Source of the DNA: JAVVEH01 sp032251435
Lineage (GTDB): Bacteria; Verrucomicrobiota; Lentisphaeria; Oligosphaerales; MVZH01
Direction: 5' to 3'
NCBI GenBank assembly: GCA_032251435.1
Contig: JAVVEH010000011.1
Coordinates: forward strand, 1-64,000
DNA: 64,000 nt
Numbering within the stretch: position 1 is the stretch's first letter; each line of letters starts with the position of its first letter. The notes under the pieces were generated by a model. It was not told where the DNA came from. It saw only the letters and a program-made list of their open reading frames with translations, and ran no database searches. Shown in pieces: positions 27,932 to 36,413 of this stretch. The position numbers were made by a program, and so were the translations under genes.

Positions 27932-28939
27932 ATGGCAACTAGCTACAAAGAACTCGGACTGGTCAACACCAAAGACATGTTCGCCAAAGCGATGGCCGGA
28001 AAATACGCGGTCCCCGCGTACAATTTCAACAACATGGAACAGCTTCAGGCGATCATTCAAGCCTGCGCGGACTGCGGCTCCCCGGTAATCCTGCAAGTCA
28101 GTTCCGGCGCCCGCAAGTACGCCAATCAAACCCTGCTCCGCTACATGGCCCAGGGCGCCGTCGAATACGCCAAGGAACTGACTGACGGTGTCGGCATTCC
28201 TATCGCCCTGCACTTGGACCACGGGGACACCTTTGAATTGTGCAAAGACTGCATTGAGATGGGGTTCAGTTCCGTGATGATTGACGGCTCGCACCATCCC
28301 TACGAGAAAAATGTTGAATTGACCAGGCAAGTCGTTGAATACGCCCATGCGTACGATGTGACTGTGGAAGGCGAGCTGGGGGTGCTGGCCGGTATCGAAG
28401 ATGATGTTGTGGCGGAACACTCAACGTACACGGAGCCCGACCAGGTTGAGGATTTCGTCGGCAAAACCGGCGTGGATTCATTGGCCATTTCCATCGGCAC
28501 CAGTCACGGCGCCAACAAGTTCACCCCCGCGCAATGCACCCGCAACGCCGACGGCGTTTTGGTTCCCCCTCCCCTGCGCTTTGACATTCTTGAAGAAATC
28601 GAACGACGCATTCCCGGATTCCCGATTGTCCTGCACGGGTCATCCTCTGTGCCCGTCGCCGAAGTCAACACCATTAACGCCAATGGCGGCGCCCTCAAAG
28701 ACGCCGTCGGCATTCCGGAAGAGCAACTCCGCAGAGCCGCCGCCAGCGCCGTCTGCAAAATCAACATCGACTCGGACGGCCGACTGGCCATGACCGCCGC
28801 CATCCGTAAAACAATGGCCGAAAAACCGGCGGAGTTTGACCCCCGGAAATATCTCGGTCCCGCCCGTGACGCGCTGAAAACGCTTTACACGGCCAAATGC
28901 GCGAACGTTCTCGGCTCCGCCGGGCACGCCAACGACTGA
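27932..28939 (+). CDS. fba: Class II fructose-bisphosphate aldolase
   Basis: A zinc-dependent aldolase that cleaves fructose 1,6-bisphosphate to glyceraldehyde 3-phosphate and dihydroxyacetone phosphate. The 335 residues show the family blocks YAVPAYNFNN, IALHLDHGD (D then first Zn His), EGELGVLAG, GTSHGANKF and LHGSSSVP; the Zn ligand histidines sit in HGD, GTSHG and LHG. The length is that of the Fba-IIb/tagatose type. A strong terminator follows, so it is probably monocistronic. Confidence 0.95.
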   Translation: MATSYKELGLVNTKDMFAKAMAGKYAVPAYNFNNMEQLQAIIQACADCGSPVILQVSSGARKYANQTLLRYMAQGAVEYAKELTDGVGIPIALHLDHGDTFELCKDCIEMGFSSVMIDGSHHPYEKNVELTRQVVEYAHAYDVTVEGELGVLAGIEDDVVAEHSTYTEPDQVEDFVGKTGVDSLAISIGTSHGANKFTPAQCTRNADGVLVPPPLRFDILEEIERRIPGFPIVLHGSSSVPVAEVNTINANGGALKDAVGIPEEQLRRAAASAVCKINIDSDGRLAMTAAIRKTMAEKPAEFDPRKYLGPARDALKTLYTAKCANVLGSAGHAND

Positions 28940-28966
28940 TTTTCATCACCTGAAAAGTTTCGCACA

Positions 28967-28998
28967 GCCCGGCGGTCATCCCGCCGGGCCTTTTTTTT
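28967..28998 (+). terminator. Rho-independent terminator after fba
   Basis: A perfect 9-bp stem, gcccggcgg / ccgccgggc, with a 5-base loop is followed by eight Ts (28991-28998). It lies 28 bp past the fba stop. Confidence 0.92.
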
Positions 28999-29063
28999 GA
29001 AAACCATTTGAATTCTTATTTTTTAACGCTATTATAAATACGTGTTAATAATCGGAGGTTTTC

Positions 29064-29828
29064 ATGATCGCGCCCACAATCGGTATCAACGACACGTCAA
29101 TCCTCTCCCGCGGCAGCTTTTTGATTGCTGAAATGCCCGACTGCGAACGTCCCCGGGAGCGGCTGGAGTCGCGCGGGGCGGAAGCCTTGAGCGACGCCGA
29201 ATTGCTGGCGATTCTAATCCGGACCGGGCGGACGGGCCGTTCAGCCCTGGATGTGGCCCGGGATCTCCTCATCACCTTTGGCGGCAAACTGGACCGGCTG
29301 GCGGACGCCAGCCTGGATGAGTTGCGGGCGGTGCCGGGTATCGGCCCCGCGAAAGCCATTGAAATTTCCGCGGCGATGACGCTCGCGGCCCGCATCGGCC
29401 CAGGCCGGCGGCTCCGTCACCAACGGTTATTGAGCCCGGCGGCGGTCGCCCTGGCGGTGCGTGATCAATTCCATGGCAAAAAACAAGAAGAATTTCACGT
29501 GTTGCTCTTGGATCAGAAAAGCCGGTTAATCGCCGACCGCGGGATCACCCGCGGCCTGGTGGACAAAACCCCCGTCCATCCCCGGGAAATTTTCCGCCCG
29601 GCGATACGGGAAAGCTGTTCGCGGGTCATATTAGTCCACAACCACCCCAGTGGCGATCCAACCCCCTCGACCCAGGATATCAGCGCCACAAAAGTGCTGA
29701 GGGACGCGGGGGAACTGCTCGGCATCAGCGTCATAGACCATCTGATCATCGGCGCGGAATCAGCATCTTACCCCATGGGGTATTTGAGTATGAAAGAGGA
29801 AAACATCGTCTTTGATGGCGGTAATTAA
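29064..29828 (+). CDS. radC: RadC/JAB-domain protein
   Basis: RadC proteins combine a helix-hairpin-helix DNA-binding region with a JAMM/MPN+ metalloprotease-like fold; their cell function is unsettled. The 254 residues have UPF0758-type HhH (DELRAVPGIGPAKAIEI) and the metal motif HNHPSGDPTPSTQD with a preceding E in KKQEEFHV. The upstream GGAGG at 29053 supports the start at 29064. It stands between the fba terminator and a gene-poor stretch. Confidence 0.92.
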   Translation: MIAPTIGINDTSILSRGSFLIAEMPDCERPRERLESRGAEALSDAELLAILIRTGRTGRSALDVARDLLITFGGKLDRLADASLDELRAVPGIGPAKAIEISAAMTLAARIGPGRRLRHQRLLSPAAVALAVRDQFHGKKQEEFHVLLLDQKSRLIADRGITRGLVDKTPVHPREIFRPAIRESCSRVILVHNHPSGDPTPSTQDISATKVLRDAGELLGISVIDHLIIGAESASYPMGYLSMKEENIVFDGGN

Positions 29829-30254
29829 AAAAGCCTATTGGGATGAGACATTGCGGCGTTTACTCAATCTACTCGTCAAGAAAAAGATGCTGTGACCGCG
29901 GGCGGCTTTCCGTCACTTTTTTCTCTTTCCGAAATGCTGGAAGGAAATAAGGGTGGGAGAGACTTGATAGCATTAGGGGTGAAGAAATCGTTTTTAAGCC
30001 ACCAGCGGTTTAATGTGCCCACGTGGTGGCTTCCAGCCCGTGGGCTTTTGATGTGCCCGGTGGTCCCCGGCCCCCGGATTTTTCACGTTTTTTCTACATC
30101 TCTCCACTTGATTGTTGCCTCATTCACCCTTACCGTAAAAGTGTTTTCATACCTGAGAAGTGTGAAAAACATCAAAAAGAGAAAGCCCGGAAGGCGAATC
30201 AGTGAAACACACACCACCAGAAAACCACATAACACCCCCCCCCCACAAGGGCTT
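29829..30254. other. Gene-poor stretch with poly-C tract
   Basis: No convincing gene lies here. A 26-codon frame from ATG 29815 overlapping the radC end (MAVIKKAYWDETLRR...) is too short to judge. Ten consecutive cytosines occur at 30235-30244, ten bases before the ATG at 30255 that seems to open the TPR gene. Such tracts slip in replication and can vary expression or produce sequencing errors. Confidence 0.4.
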
Positions 30255-32401
30255 ATGACCATTGCCCTCACGTTCCGCGGGCGCTCCTTCTTCTAGCCTG
30301 TTTTCTCATCTTTTCCCTCACGAGCTTCGCGGATACCCGTCCGGACGCCGACACGCTCTGGAAGCGGGCGGAGAAGCAGGCCCAAGGCGGCGATTCCCGC
30401 TCCGCGGTCCAAACCTTCACCGAGTTCGCTGACCGGTTCCGCCGGGATAAGCGTTACAGCCTCGCCCTGCTGAAAAAGGGTGAGTGTGAACAGGCGCTCG
30501 GGGACACCGGCGCGGCGCTGAAAACGTGGGAGAAGCTGACCTCCGACGCGGCGACGCTCAACCGCGATCCCGGGACCGCTGCCGCCGCACTGGTCAACAT
30601 CATCACCTGTCACGCCGATGCCGGGAACACCGCTTCGGCGGATAAATACCGCCCCGCTCTTCTCCGCCGGTTCCCGACGGCCCGGGCGACGATTGATTTA
30701 ATGGTCCGCGAAGGAAACACCGCGTTCATGGCCGGCGATTTCGCCCTGGCCGCCCGCCGCTGGGAATCTGTAGCCGCCCGCTTACTGCCGAAACGGGAGC
30801 GGTCATTGCTCCGGCTGGCGGTGCTGGCCCGCTCCAGAGCGGCCGCCGATCAAGAAAGACTGCTCAGAGTCACCGCCTCCCTGGCCGCCGACGAACCGGC
30901 AACCGCTCTGCCTCTGTACACGCGGCTCGCGGAAGCCGCGGGCGACACCGGGGAGCGGGCCGCTCTCGCCCGCTGCCGCTTGTTGATCACCTTGGACCAA
31001 CCCGCCAGCGCGGAGTCCGCGCTGGAAGCCTTCATCAAACGCTATCCGGGCGACGCGGGCGCCTGGTTAGAGCTGGGGCGTTTACAAGCCTTCACCCTCA
31101 ACAAGGTCGCCGACGGAGCCGGGGCGCTGGAAACCGCCGCCCGGTCGTCATCCCCGATTGGCGTGGAAGCGCGCTATCTGCTCTGCGGCGTGTTGGTGAA
31201 GCAGGGCAAATGGAAGGACGCGGTCAACGCTCTCGAAAAGTTCCAGGCTGACTTTCCGGACAGCCGGTTCGCGGCCGCCGCGGACATGAGTCTGAAAACC
31301 TGCCGGGAACGAATCACCAAAGCCGCCCCCGCGGCGGGCAGTCAGGAGGCTCTGGCGGTAAAAGAAAAACTCTCGCATCAACAGGCGCTGCAAAAGGCTG
31401 AGCAGGCGTACGACGGAAAGGGTTACGAGGATGCCTATAAACGCTATACCGCCATGCTTCGTGATCCGGACTTCAAAAATGAACGCCCTTTGTGCTCCCT
31501 GCGGCTGGCGCTGTGCCAACTGGCAATGGGACGGGAGAAAGAAGGGTTGACCGGCTTGGATCAGACGGCCCGGTTGTATCCGGACAGTCAAGAGGCTGGT
31601 GAGGCCCTCTTCACCGCCGCGACCTTTTATCTCGAAAATTATCAGGACTTCAACAGCGCCGCATCCAGATGTCAACGGCTGGTTGACAAGTATCCGGAAC
31701 ATCCGCTGCGGAAAGAAGCGGAACTGATGCTGGTGAAAACCCTGATCTGTAAAGACCGCCTGCAAGCGGCGGAAATTCTGCTTGAGCGCTTGGATAAAGA
31801 AACCCCGCAACCGGCTAACGCCCCGCCCGACGAGATCCGCCGATTGCTCGCCGTCTGCCGGGGAGACTCACCCGTCCGGGACGGACTGACGCTGGTCCGG
31901 GAACCGGCGAATCAAGCCCAGTTGAGGTTAGCCGACACCCGGTTCGCCGCCCGCGAATACGCCAAAGCCGCCAAGTTGTACAACGACTGCGCGCGGCGGA
32001 TGCCCGGCACCGACGGCGCGGCTTACGCGTCGCTCCAGCGCGCCCGGTGTCTCAACCAGATGGGCGAGTACAAAGACGCCCTCTCCCTGTACAAACAGTT
32101 CACCAAACGCTACCGGAACAGTCAGCTCGCACCCCAGGCCCTGCTGCGGGCCGGCGTGATGCAGGTCGGGCCTTTGCACAACCAATCCGCCGGAGAAAAA
32201 ATCTTCAAGATCATCGTCGACCGCTATCCCAACGCCCCCGCCGCGCAGACCGCGGCGGTATACCTGGCCACCCTTACCCTATGGGACGGGGACTATAAAC
32301 AGGCGCTGGAAGAATATGAGGCCTATTTAAAACGCTGGCCGGATGGCGAGCACACTCTATATGTCAAAAAACACATTGAATCAATCAGGGAGAAAATCTA
32401 A
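30255..32401 (+). CDS. Secreted tetratricopeptide-repeat protein, 5' end disrupted
   Basis: The frame ending at 32401 is open from 30233 but has no ATG, GTG or TTG until 30701. Reading back from 30701, it gives a clear signal peptide (LLLLACFLIFSLTSFAD) and a TPR region, so the 30701 start (566 residues) would cut off about 135 real residues. The likely start is ATG 30255, in another phase; one missing base between 30255 and 30294 would join MTIALTFRGR to the signal peptide. The mature part is helical TPR/YbgF-like repeats (for example YEDAYKRYTAML, YPDSQEAGEALF, YPNAPAAQTAAVYLA), giving about 700 residues. Such proteins scaffold envelope complexes. The PAD gene starts 2 bp after its stop. 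It is either frameshifted by error or inactive. Confidence 0.7.
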
Positions 32402-32403
32402 CC

Positions 32404-35112
32404 ATGCGGGTGACAAAAACAATACTATATCCATCGGCGGCGGCCTTAACGCTGCTTGGCATGTTCCGGGCGACCGGGGAGATTAGCAAAACCGTCAGCG
32501 TCCCAACCGGTAAGTACGAGGTTTTTGATGTTTCCAACGGTGATGACCTGTCGTTAAAAATTGTTCCCGAAGATGATAATAAAGGCAACCCAAGACAACT
32601 CGGCAATTCAGAAATAGCCCTTCAGGCGGATGACGGTTTATGGCAATTGCGCACCCAGACTCCTTCAGAACACAATTACAAAGCGACGGTGTTGAGAACG
32701 GATAAAATATGGATGACCATCGAAGGAAATTTTGTAAAACCGGATGGAGGCGGGGGTGGAGGCGGGGGCGGAGGAGTAGTAAAAACCGATTTTATGGTGC
32801 GTGTGCCGGGCATCGATATCGACATCGATTCCGACAACAATGACGGATTCGGTCAGCCTTCCGGTGACCCACAATTCGAGGATGCCATCGAGAACGACGC
32901 AAATCAGCCGGGGAAAATAATCTGCGTCAACGATGACGACAGTGACAACGATGGCATTCCTGGCTACGCGGACGGTTTCAGCCGCTACACCGGTGACAAC
33001 TATAAGTCCAGTTCCGACAGTTTCGCAGTTGTGGTAATCACACTTTCGCCGAATGTCGATGTGAATAAAGCCAAAATTGAATTTGTTTACAGTGGGGTCG
33101 CACCCGACCAAGTCACACTGGATGCCGCTACCAATAGCTGGAATATTGCCGGTGACGGGCACCTACGGCTGTGGAAGAAAAACGGGACTGTTGACAGAGA
33201 CAAAAACAGTGATTATGTGGCCCCTGGAACATCGATTACCGCATCGGCACTGGGTTTTGCCAATACAATAGATGGCCGCACAAAAACATTCTATTTGGAA
33301 GGCGTCAGGGCTGCATCGGGGCAGACGATAACTGCCATCCTATATCCACAAGGGGACGATGATGACCCGATCGACGATATTGTGAAAGTGACCGTCGTGA
33401 GGGTTGATTTGGATATCGACACGAACCGGGACGGCACAATTACTGAAGAAGATGACGGAAAAGAGAGCACTTGGACTTTGGCTGAGGGCGCTTTGGTGAG
33501 CAGTCAAAGTATCCTGCCATCTCCGATTGTTATCCCAGGGACGGCAGAGATGATTGTTCGCGCCATTGGCATTCCGGCTGTTTCCGGTTTTTCCCTCAGG
33601 TTGTTGGATTTATCGAATGATCCTATACGCTCATGGTGCATGGATGCCAATTCCAATATTCTAAGCAACCAATATTTACCGTCAGGGCAGAGTCTGGGCT
33701 GGGTAGCTTCAGATACTGTCTTCCATCCGATCTATAGCTGTGAACACAAACCGCCCCCAGAAAACGGGACCAATCTGCTTAAGTACCGGCTGGAATTGGT
33801 CGATCAGACGGGAACAGTTTGCGGCACGGACACAATCGTGGCAAAAGTCGCGCCAATTATTCTTCCCGCTGAATGCAATCCCGCCACGAGCGTCTATACT
33901 ACTGGATCGCTTCCTAATAATGGGGCTTACCTAGCCAGCAAAGTGGGAGGCATATACGTAAGTTCGGGGGATGATCAATGGGCTTGTGACAAGGCTAAAT
34001 TTACCAGTTACGGTCTAGAAGAGGGAACTTGGCAGACCTTGGTGGTGGATCTAAACCATTCAGGCAAAGGAACATTCATAAATGCATTGCGCGCCGACTA
34101 TCACACACCCAGCATTCTTTGGGATGTCGGGGGCGACGGAGGTGCGATCATGGCCACCGCCCCAACCGCAGGGATCCCTTTCGGGAAAATTCTCCTTGGC
34201 ACAAAGCATAGCATAACGCGTTCTCATTGGGATTCCCAAGGCCTCCAACCGGTGGTTCCAATCGACACGGACTGGCTGTGCGTAGGGCATGTCGACGAAG
34301 CTATTATGCCCGTCGGTGCCACCGCCTATCTTGTCGCTTCTCCATGGAAAGCGGCCAATATGATTCATGCCCTAATCGCCGCTGGGCAAGAAAGCGAACA
34401 AATCTGGTATGGTTGCGACCAGACGGCGGCAGGTACTGATGCCAGAAAATCCACAATAAGGGACATCGCCATAGCAAAAAAGGCCGACGGGACATTTAAA
34501 AAGACCACTTTTCCGAGCGCCATTTCGATAGACCCTGACCCGGTCACGGTTAATTTCCCTCAGGGACATCCCTTTGAATATCTAGACATTGCCCGGGTCG
34601 ATAATGAATTTATGCAAGTGACTGGGATTGATGGAAACGACGTAATTTTCATTCGGGCGCAAAGAGGAACGGCTAAAATGGCTCACAGCCAAGGCGCAAC
34701 CATTTACGCAATGACCGACCTGCTTTTGGAGAATCTGAACACAGTGGAAACTTCTCCGGCAAGCCGCATTGCGAAAGTCCGTTCTCAACTTTCTGGTGCG
34801 GTGACGGCGACTTTCATTGAGATGCCGGTATTGTTCGCATATAAAAGCGGCGATATATCCGGCTACTTCGCTGCCACCAGTAATGTCGTTAATTGCCTTT
34901 ACAATTTCAACGGGCAGACTTACTATCCCGACACAGGCAATACGACGTTCAACAGCTATACTGCGAATGCCATTCCCGGGTCGGCGACACCAGTTGATGT
35001 GTGGGCGGGTTATCACTGCCTTAGAGGAGAAATTCATTGTGGGGCCGCGGCCAAACGTTCCACCGGCATCACCCAGAACTGGTGGCAGCTCGCCCCTGCC
35101 GACTGGAAGTAA
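32404..35112 (+). CDS. Secreted protein-arginine deiminase (PAD) homologue
   Basis: Peptidylarginine deiminases convert protein arginine to citrulline and depend on calcium in animals. The C-terminal half of this 902-residue protein aligns with the PAD catalytic domain: QWACD with D529 (PAD4 D350), ILWDVGGDGG (570s), DWLCVGHVDE with H629 and D631 (H471, D473), YLVASP, and the end YHCLRGEIHCG with nucleophile C879 (C645), then NWW. All four catalytic residues are present. N-terminal marks: signal peptide (1-25), ten glycines at 115-124, Asp-rich DIDSDNNDG at 139-148 and an EF-hand/dockerin-like loop DTNRDGTITEED at 339-350. An extra beta segment (about 695-770, RVDNEFMQVTGIDGNDV) interrupts the domain. 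Bacterial PADs are known mainly from cyanobacteria; the substrate here is unknown. The ribosome site gggag is present. Confidence 0.82.
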   Translation: MRVTKTILYPSAAALTLLGMFRATGEISKTVSVPTGKYEVFDVSNGDDLSLKIVPEDDNKGNPRQLGNSEIALQADDGLWQLRTQTPSEHNYKATVLRTDKIWMTIEGNFVKPDGGGGGGGGGGVVKTDFMVRVPGIDIDIDSDNNDGFGQPSGDPQFEDAIENDANQPGKIICVNDDDSDNDGIPGYADGFSRYTGDNYKSSSDSFAVVVITLSPNVDVNKAKIEFVYSGVAPDQVTLDAATNSWNIAGDGHLRLWKKNGTVDRDKNSDYVAPGTSITASALGFANTIDGRTKTFYLEGVRAASGQTITAILYPQGDDDDPIDDIVKVTVVRVDLDIDTNRDGTITEEDDGKESTWTLAEGALVSSQSILPSPIVIPGTAEMIVRAIGIPAVSGFSLRLLDLSNDPIRSWCMDANSNILSNQYLPSGQSLGWVASDTVFHPIYSCEHKPPPENGTNLLKYRLELVDQTGTVCGTDTIVAKVAPIILPAECNPATSVYTTGSLPNNGAYLASKVGGIYVSSGDDQWACDKAKFTSYGLEEGTWQTLVVDLNHSGKGTFINALRADYHTPSILWDVGGDGGAIMATAPTAGIPFGKILLGTKHSITRSHWDSQGLQPVVPIDTDWLCVGHVDEAIMPVGATAYLVASPWKAANMIHALIAAGQESEQIWYGCDQTAAGTDARKSTIRDIAIAKKADGTFKKTTFPSAISIDPDPVTVNFPQGHPFEYLDIARVDNEFMQVTGIDGNDVIFIRAQRGTAKMAHSQGATIYAMTDLLLENLNTVETSPASRIAKVRSQLSGAVTATFIEMPVLFAYKSGDISGYFAATSNVVNCLYNFNGQTYYPDTGNTTFNSYTANAIPGSATPVDVWAGYHCLRGEIHCGAAAKRSTGITQNWWQLAPADWK

Positions 35113-35168
35113 TATATTAAAGAGTTAATTAGGAAGAAAGTCATGCGAGTATTTAAAGCTATTTTACC
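35098..35168 (+). repeat. 71-bp direct repeat, copy 1 (PAD end / next gene start)
   Basis: This segment spans the last codons of the PAD gene, the aggaag ribosome site and the first nine codons of the next gene. It recurs at 36322-36392 with one mismatch (g to a at 35140 versus 36364). Confidence 0.85.
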
Positions 35169-36171
35169 TTTTTGCCTAGTCAGCGTGTCGCTGTTCGCCA
35201 TGAACCGCGATCAGTTGACCGACGCCTTGGCACGCGCCGCGAAATTGGAGAGGAAACCATACCTGGCTCTGCGGGGACGCGTTCTTGATCAACCAGATGT
35301 GAAGCCATTGTTGCTGGTTGCCGCCAGTGATCCGAAATTGACGTGGCGGCAGCGCCTGGTCGCCAGGATCTGGCATGAGAAGATCGACCGCGGGGCCGAT
35401 ATCACCTCCTTGCGCAACCTGGATTGGAGCAAGGAGCCGGGGTATAAAAAGGATTGGGAGAGAGACATCACCGGGCCGGTTTCTTACATTGGGAAGAATC
35501 TTGCGCCAAAGGTTTTGACCCGGAAATTCCATCTCTGGTACTACTATATTGAACTGAATTGGAAAGACACCCGAGAGATCGCGATTGGGCCGCAGGCCCA
35601 CTCGCTCAACTGGCCCACGGGGCGTTATCCCGGGGAAACAGCTTGGCATTCACTATGCCTGAAGACGCTTGATAAATCCCCGGAAAGATTCTATATACTC
35701 AACATCATGTCTGAACGTCTGGGGGAAAACAACTGGGGGAAAATTCAGACAATGGCCTACAATTGGTTGCTGGAGCAAAAAATTCCGGAGGGGGTGCCTG
35801 TTCTCTTAAAATACTTCAGCAAACGATATGACGACTTATATAAACAGTTGCAACCCGGTGAATGCTCGGGGGTCAATATCGACTTGTTTGTGATTTTTAG
35901 AGAAATTGCCGCTTGGGCCGGTCCGCAGCAGGCTGAAGTTGTGAAAGAATTCATGAATGACCAGAAGTTTATCAAGACTGCTTACGCTTCTAAATATGCT
36001 GCCATCTCTCCCGAACAGCGCGAGCGGGAACGCCAGGGAAAAGCCACATTCCTTTTTATCGACCCCGGCCTTTTTTTAGAAAAAATCCGCAATCGTCCCT
36101 CCAGCGAACCGCTTACCGAACCGCCCTATTACCTGGCCGCTGGCGACAAAGACAGCGTGTGGGAACCGTAA
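35143..36171 (+). CDS. Secreted protein of unknown function next to PAD
   Basis: The 342-residue protein starts MRVFKAILPFCLVSVSLFA, a signal peptide, and is then hydrophilic and largely helical. I recognise no family. Features include LWYYYIELNWKD near 130 and WNLTR-free, Arg/Lys-rich helices; there is no membrane span after the signal. It begins 30 bp after the PAD stop with a good aggaag site, so it is cotranscribed with PAD and probably acts with it outside the cytoplasm (a partner, substrate or modulator). Its start region is duplicated downstream (see repeat at 36322). Confidence 0.75.
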   Translation: MRVFKAILPFCLVSVSLFAMNRDQLTDALARAAKLERKPYLALRGRVLDQPDVKPLLLVAASDPKLTWRQRLVARIWHEKIDRGADITSLRNLDWSKEPGYKKDWERDITGPVSYIGKNLAPKVLTRKFHLWYYYIELNWKDTREIAIGPQAHSLNWPTGRYPGETAWHSLCLKTLDKSPERFYILNIMSERLGENNWGKIQTMAYNWLLEQKIPEGVPVLLKYFSKRYDDLYKQLQPGECSGVNIDLFVIFREIAAWAGPQQAEVVKEFMNDQKFIKTAYASKYAAISPEQRERERQGKATFLFIDPGLFLEKIRNRPSSEPLTEPPYYLAAGDKDSVWEP

Positions 36172-36321
36172 GCGTAAAAGGGGGACGTTCCCTTTTCCGC
36201 GAGATTACCGAGAACGTTAGGGATTGAACCCATCGGGACGGCTTGTTCTAAGCACAAATCAGAGTGTGAAAACCCTATGTTTTGCGCTATTCCGTACATA
36301 GAGCCTGTCCCAGAAACACCA

Positions 36322-36392
36322 GCCGACTGGAAGTAATATATTAAAGAGTTAATTAGGAAGAAAATCATGCGAGTATTTAAAGCTATTTTACC
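36322..36392 (+). repeat. 71-bp direct repeat, copy 2, ending at the IS element
   Basis: This is the second copy of the PAD-end/next-gene-start segment. It runs through ATGCGAGTATTTAAAG and nine codons, then stops exactly where the IS4/IS1634-like element begins. The sequence before it (36172-36321) is not PAD-like. Confidence 0.85.
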
Positions 36393-36413
36393 CTGAATTC
36401 CCGGAAATTGTAA

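Noticed and set aside
29892..30296. A 134-codon frame as a gene before the TPR protein
   Set aside because: Composition is unlike a protein of this genome, it spans the poly-C tract, and its end overlaps the apparent signal peptide of the TPR protein in another frame.
36172..36321. A further piece of a second PAD gene between the third gene and the repeat
   Set aside because: The sequence has no PAD-like frame; only the last few codons are duplicated within the 71-bp repeat.
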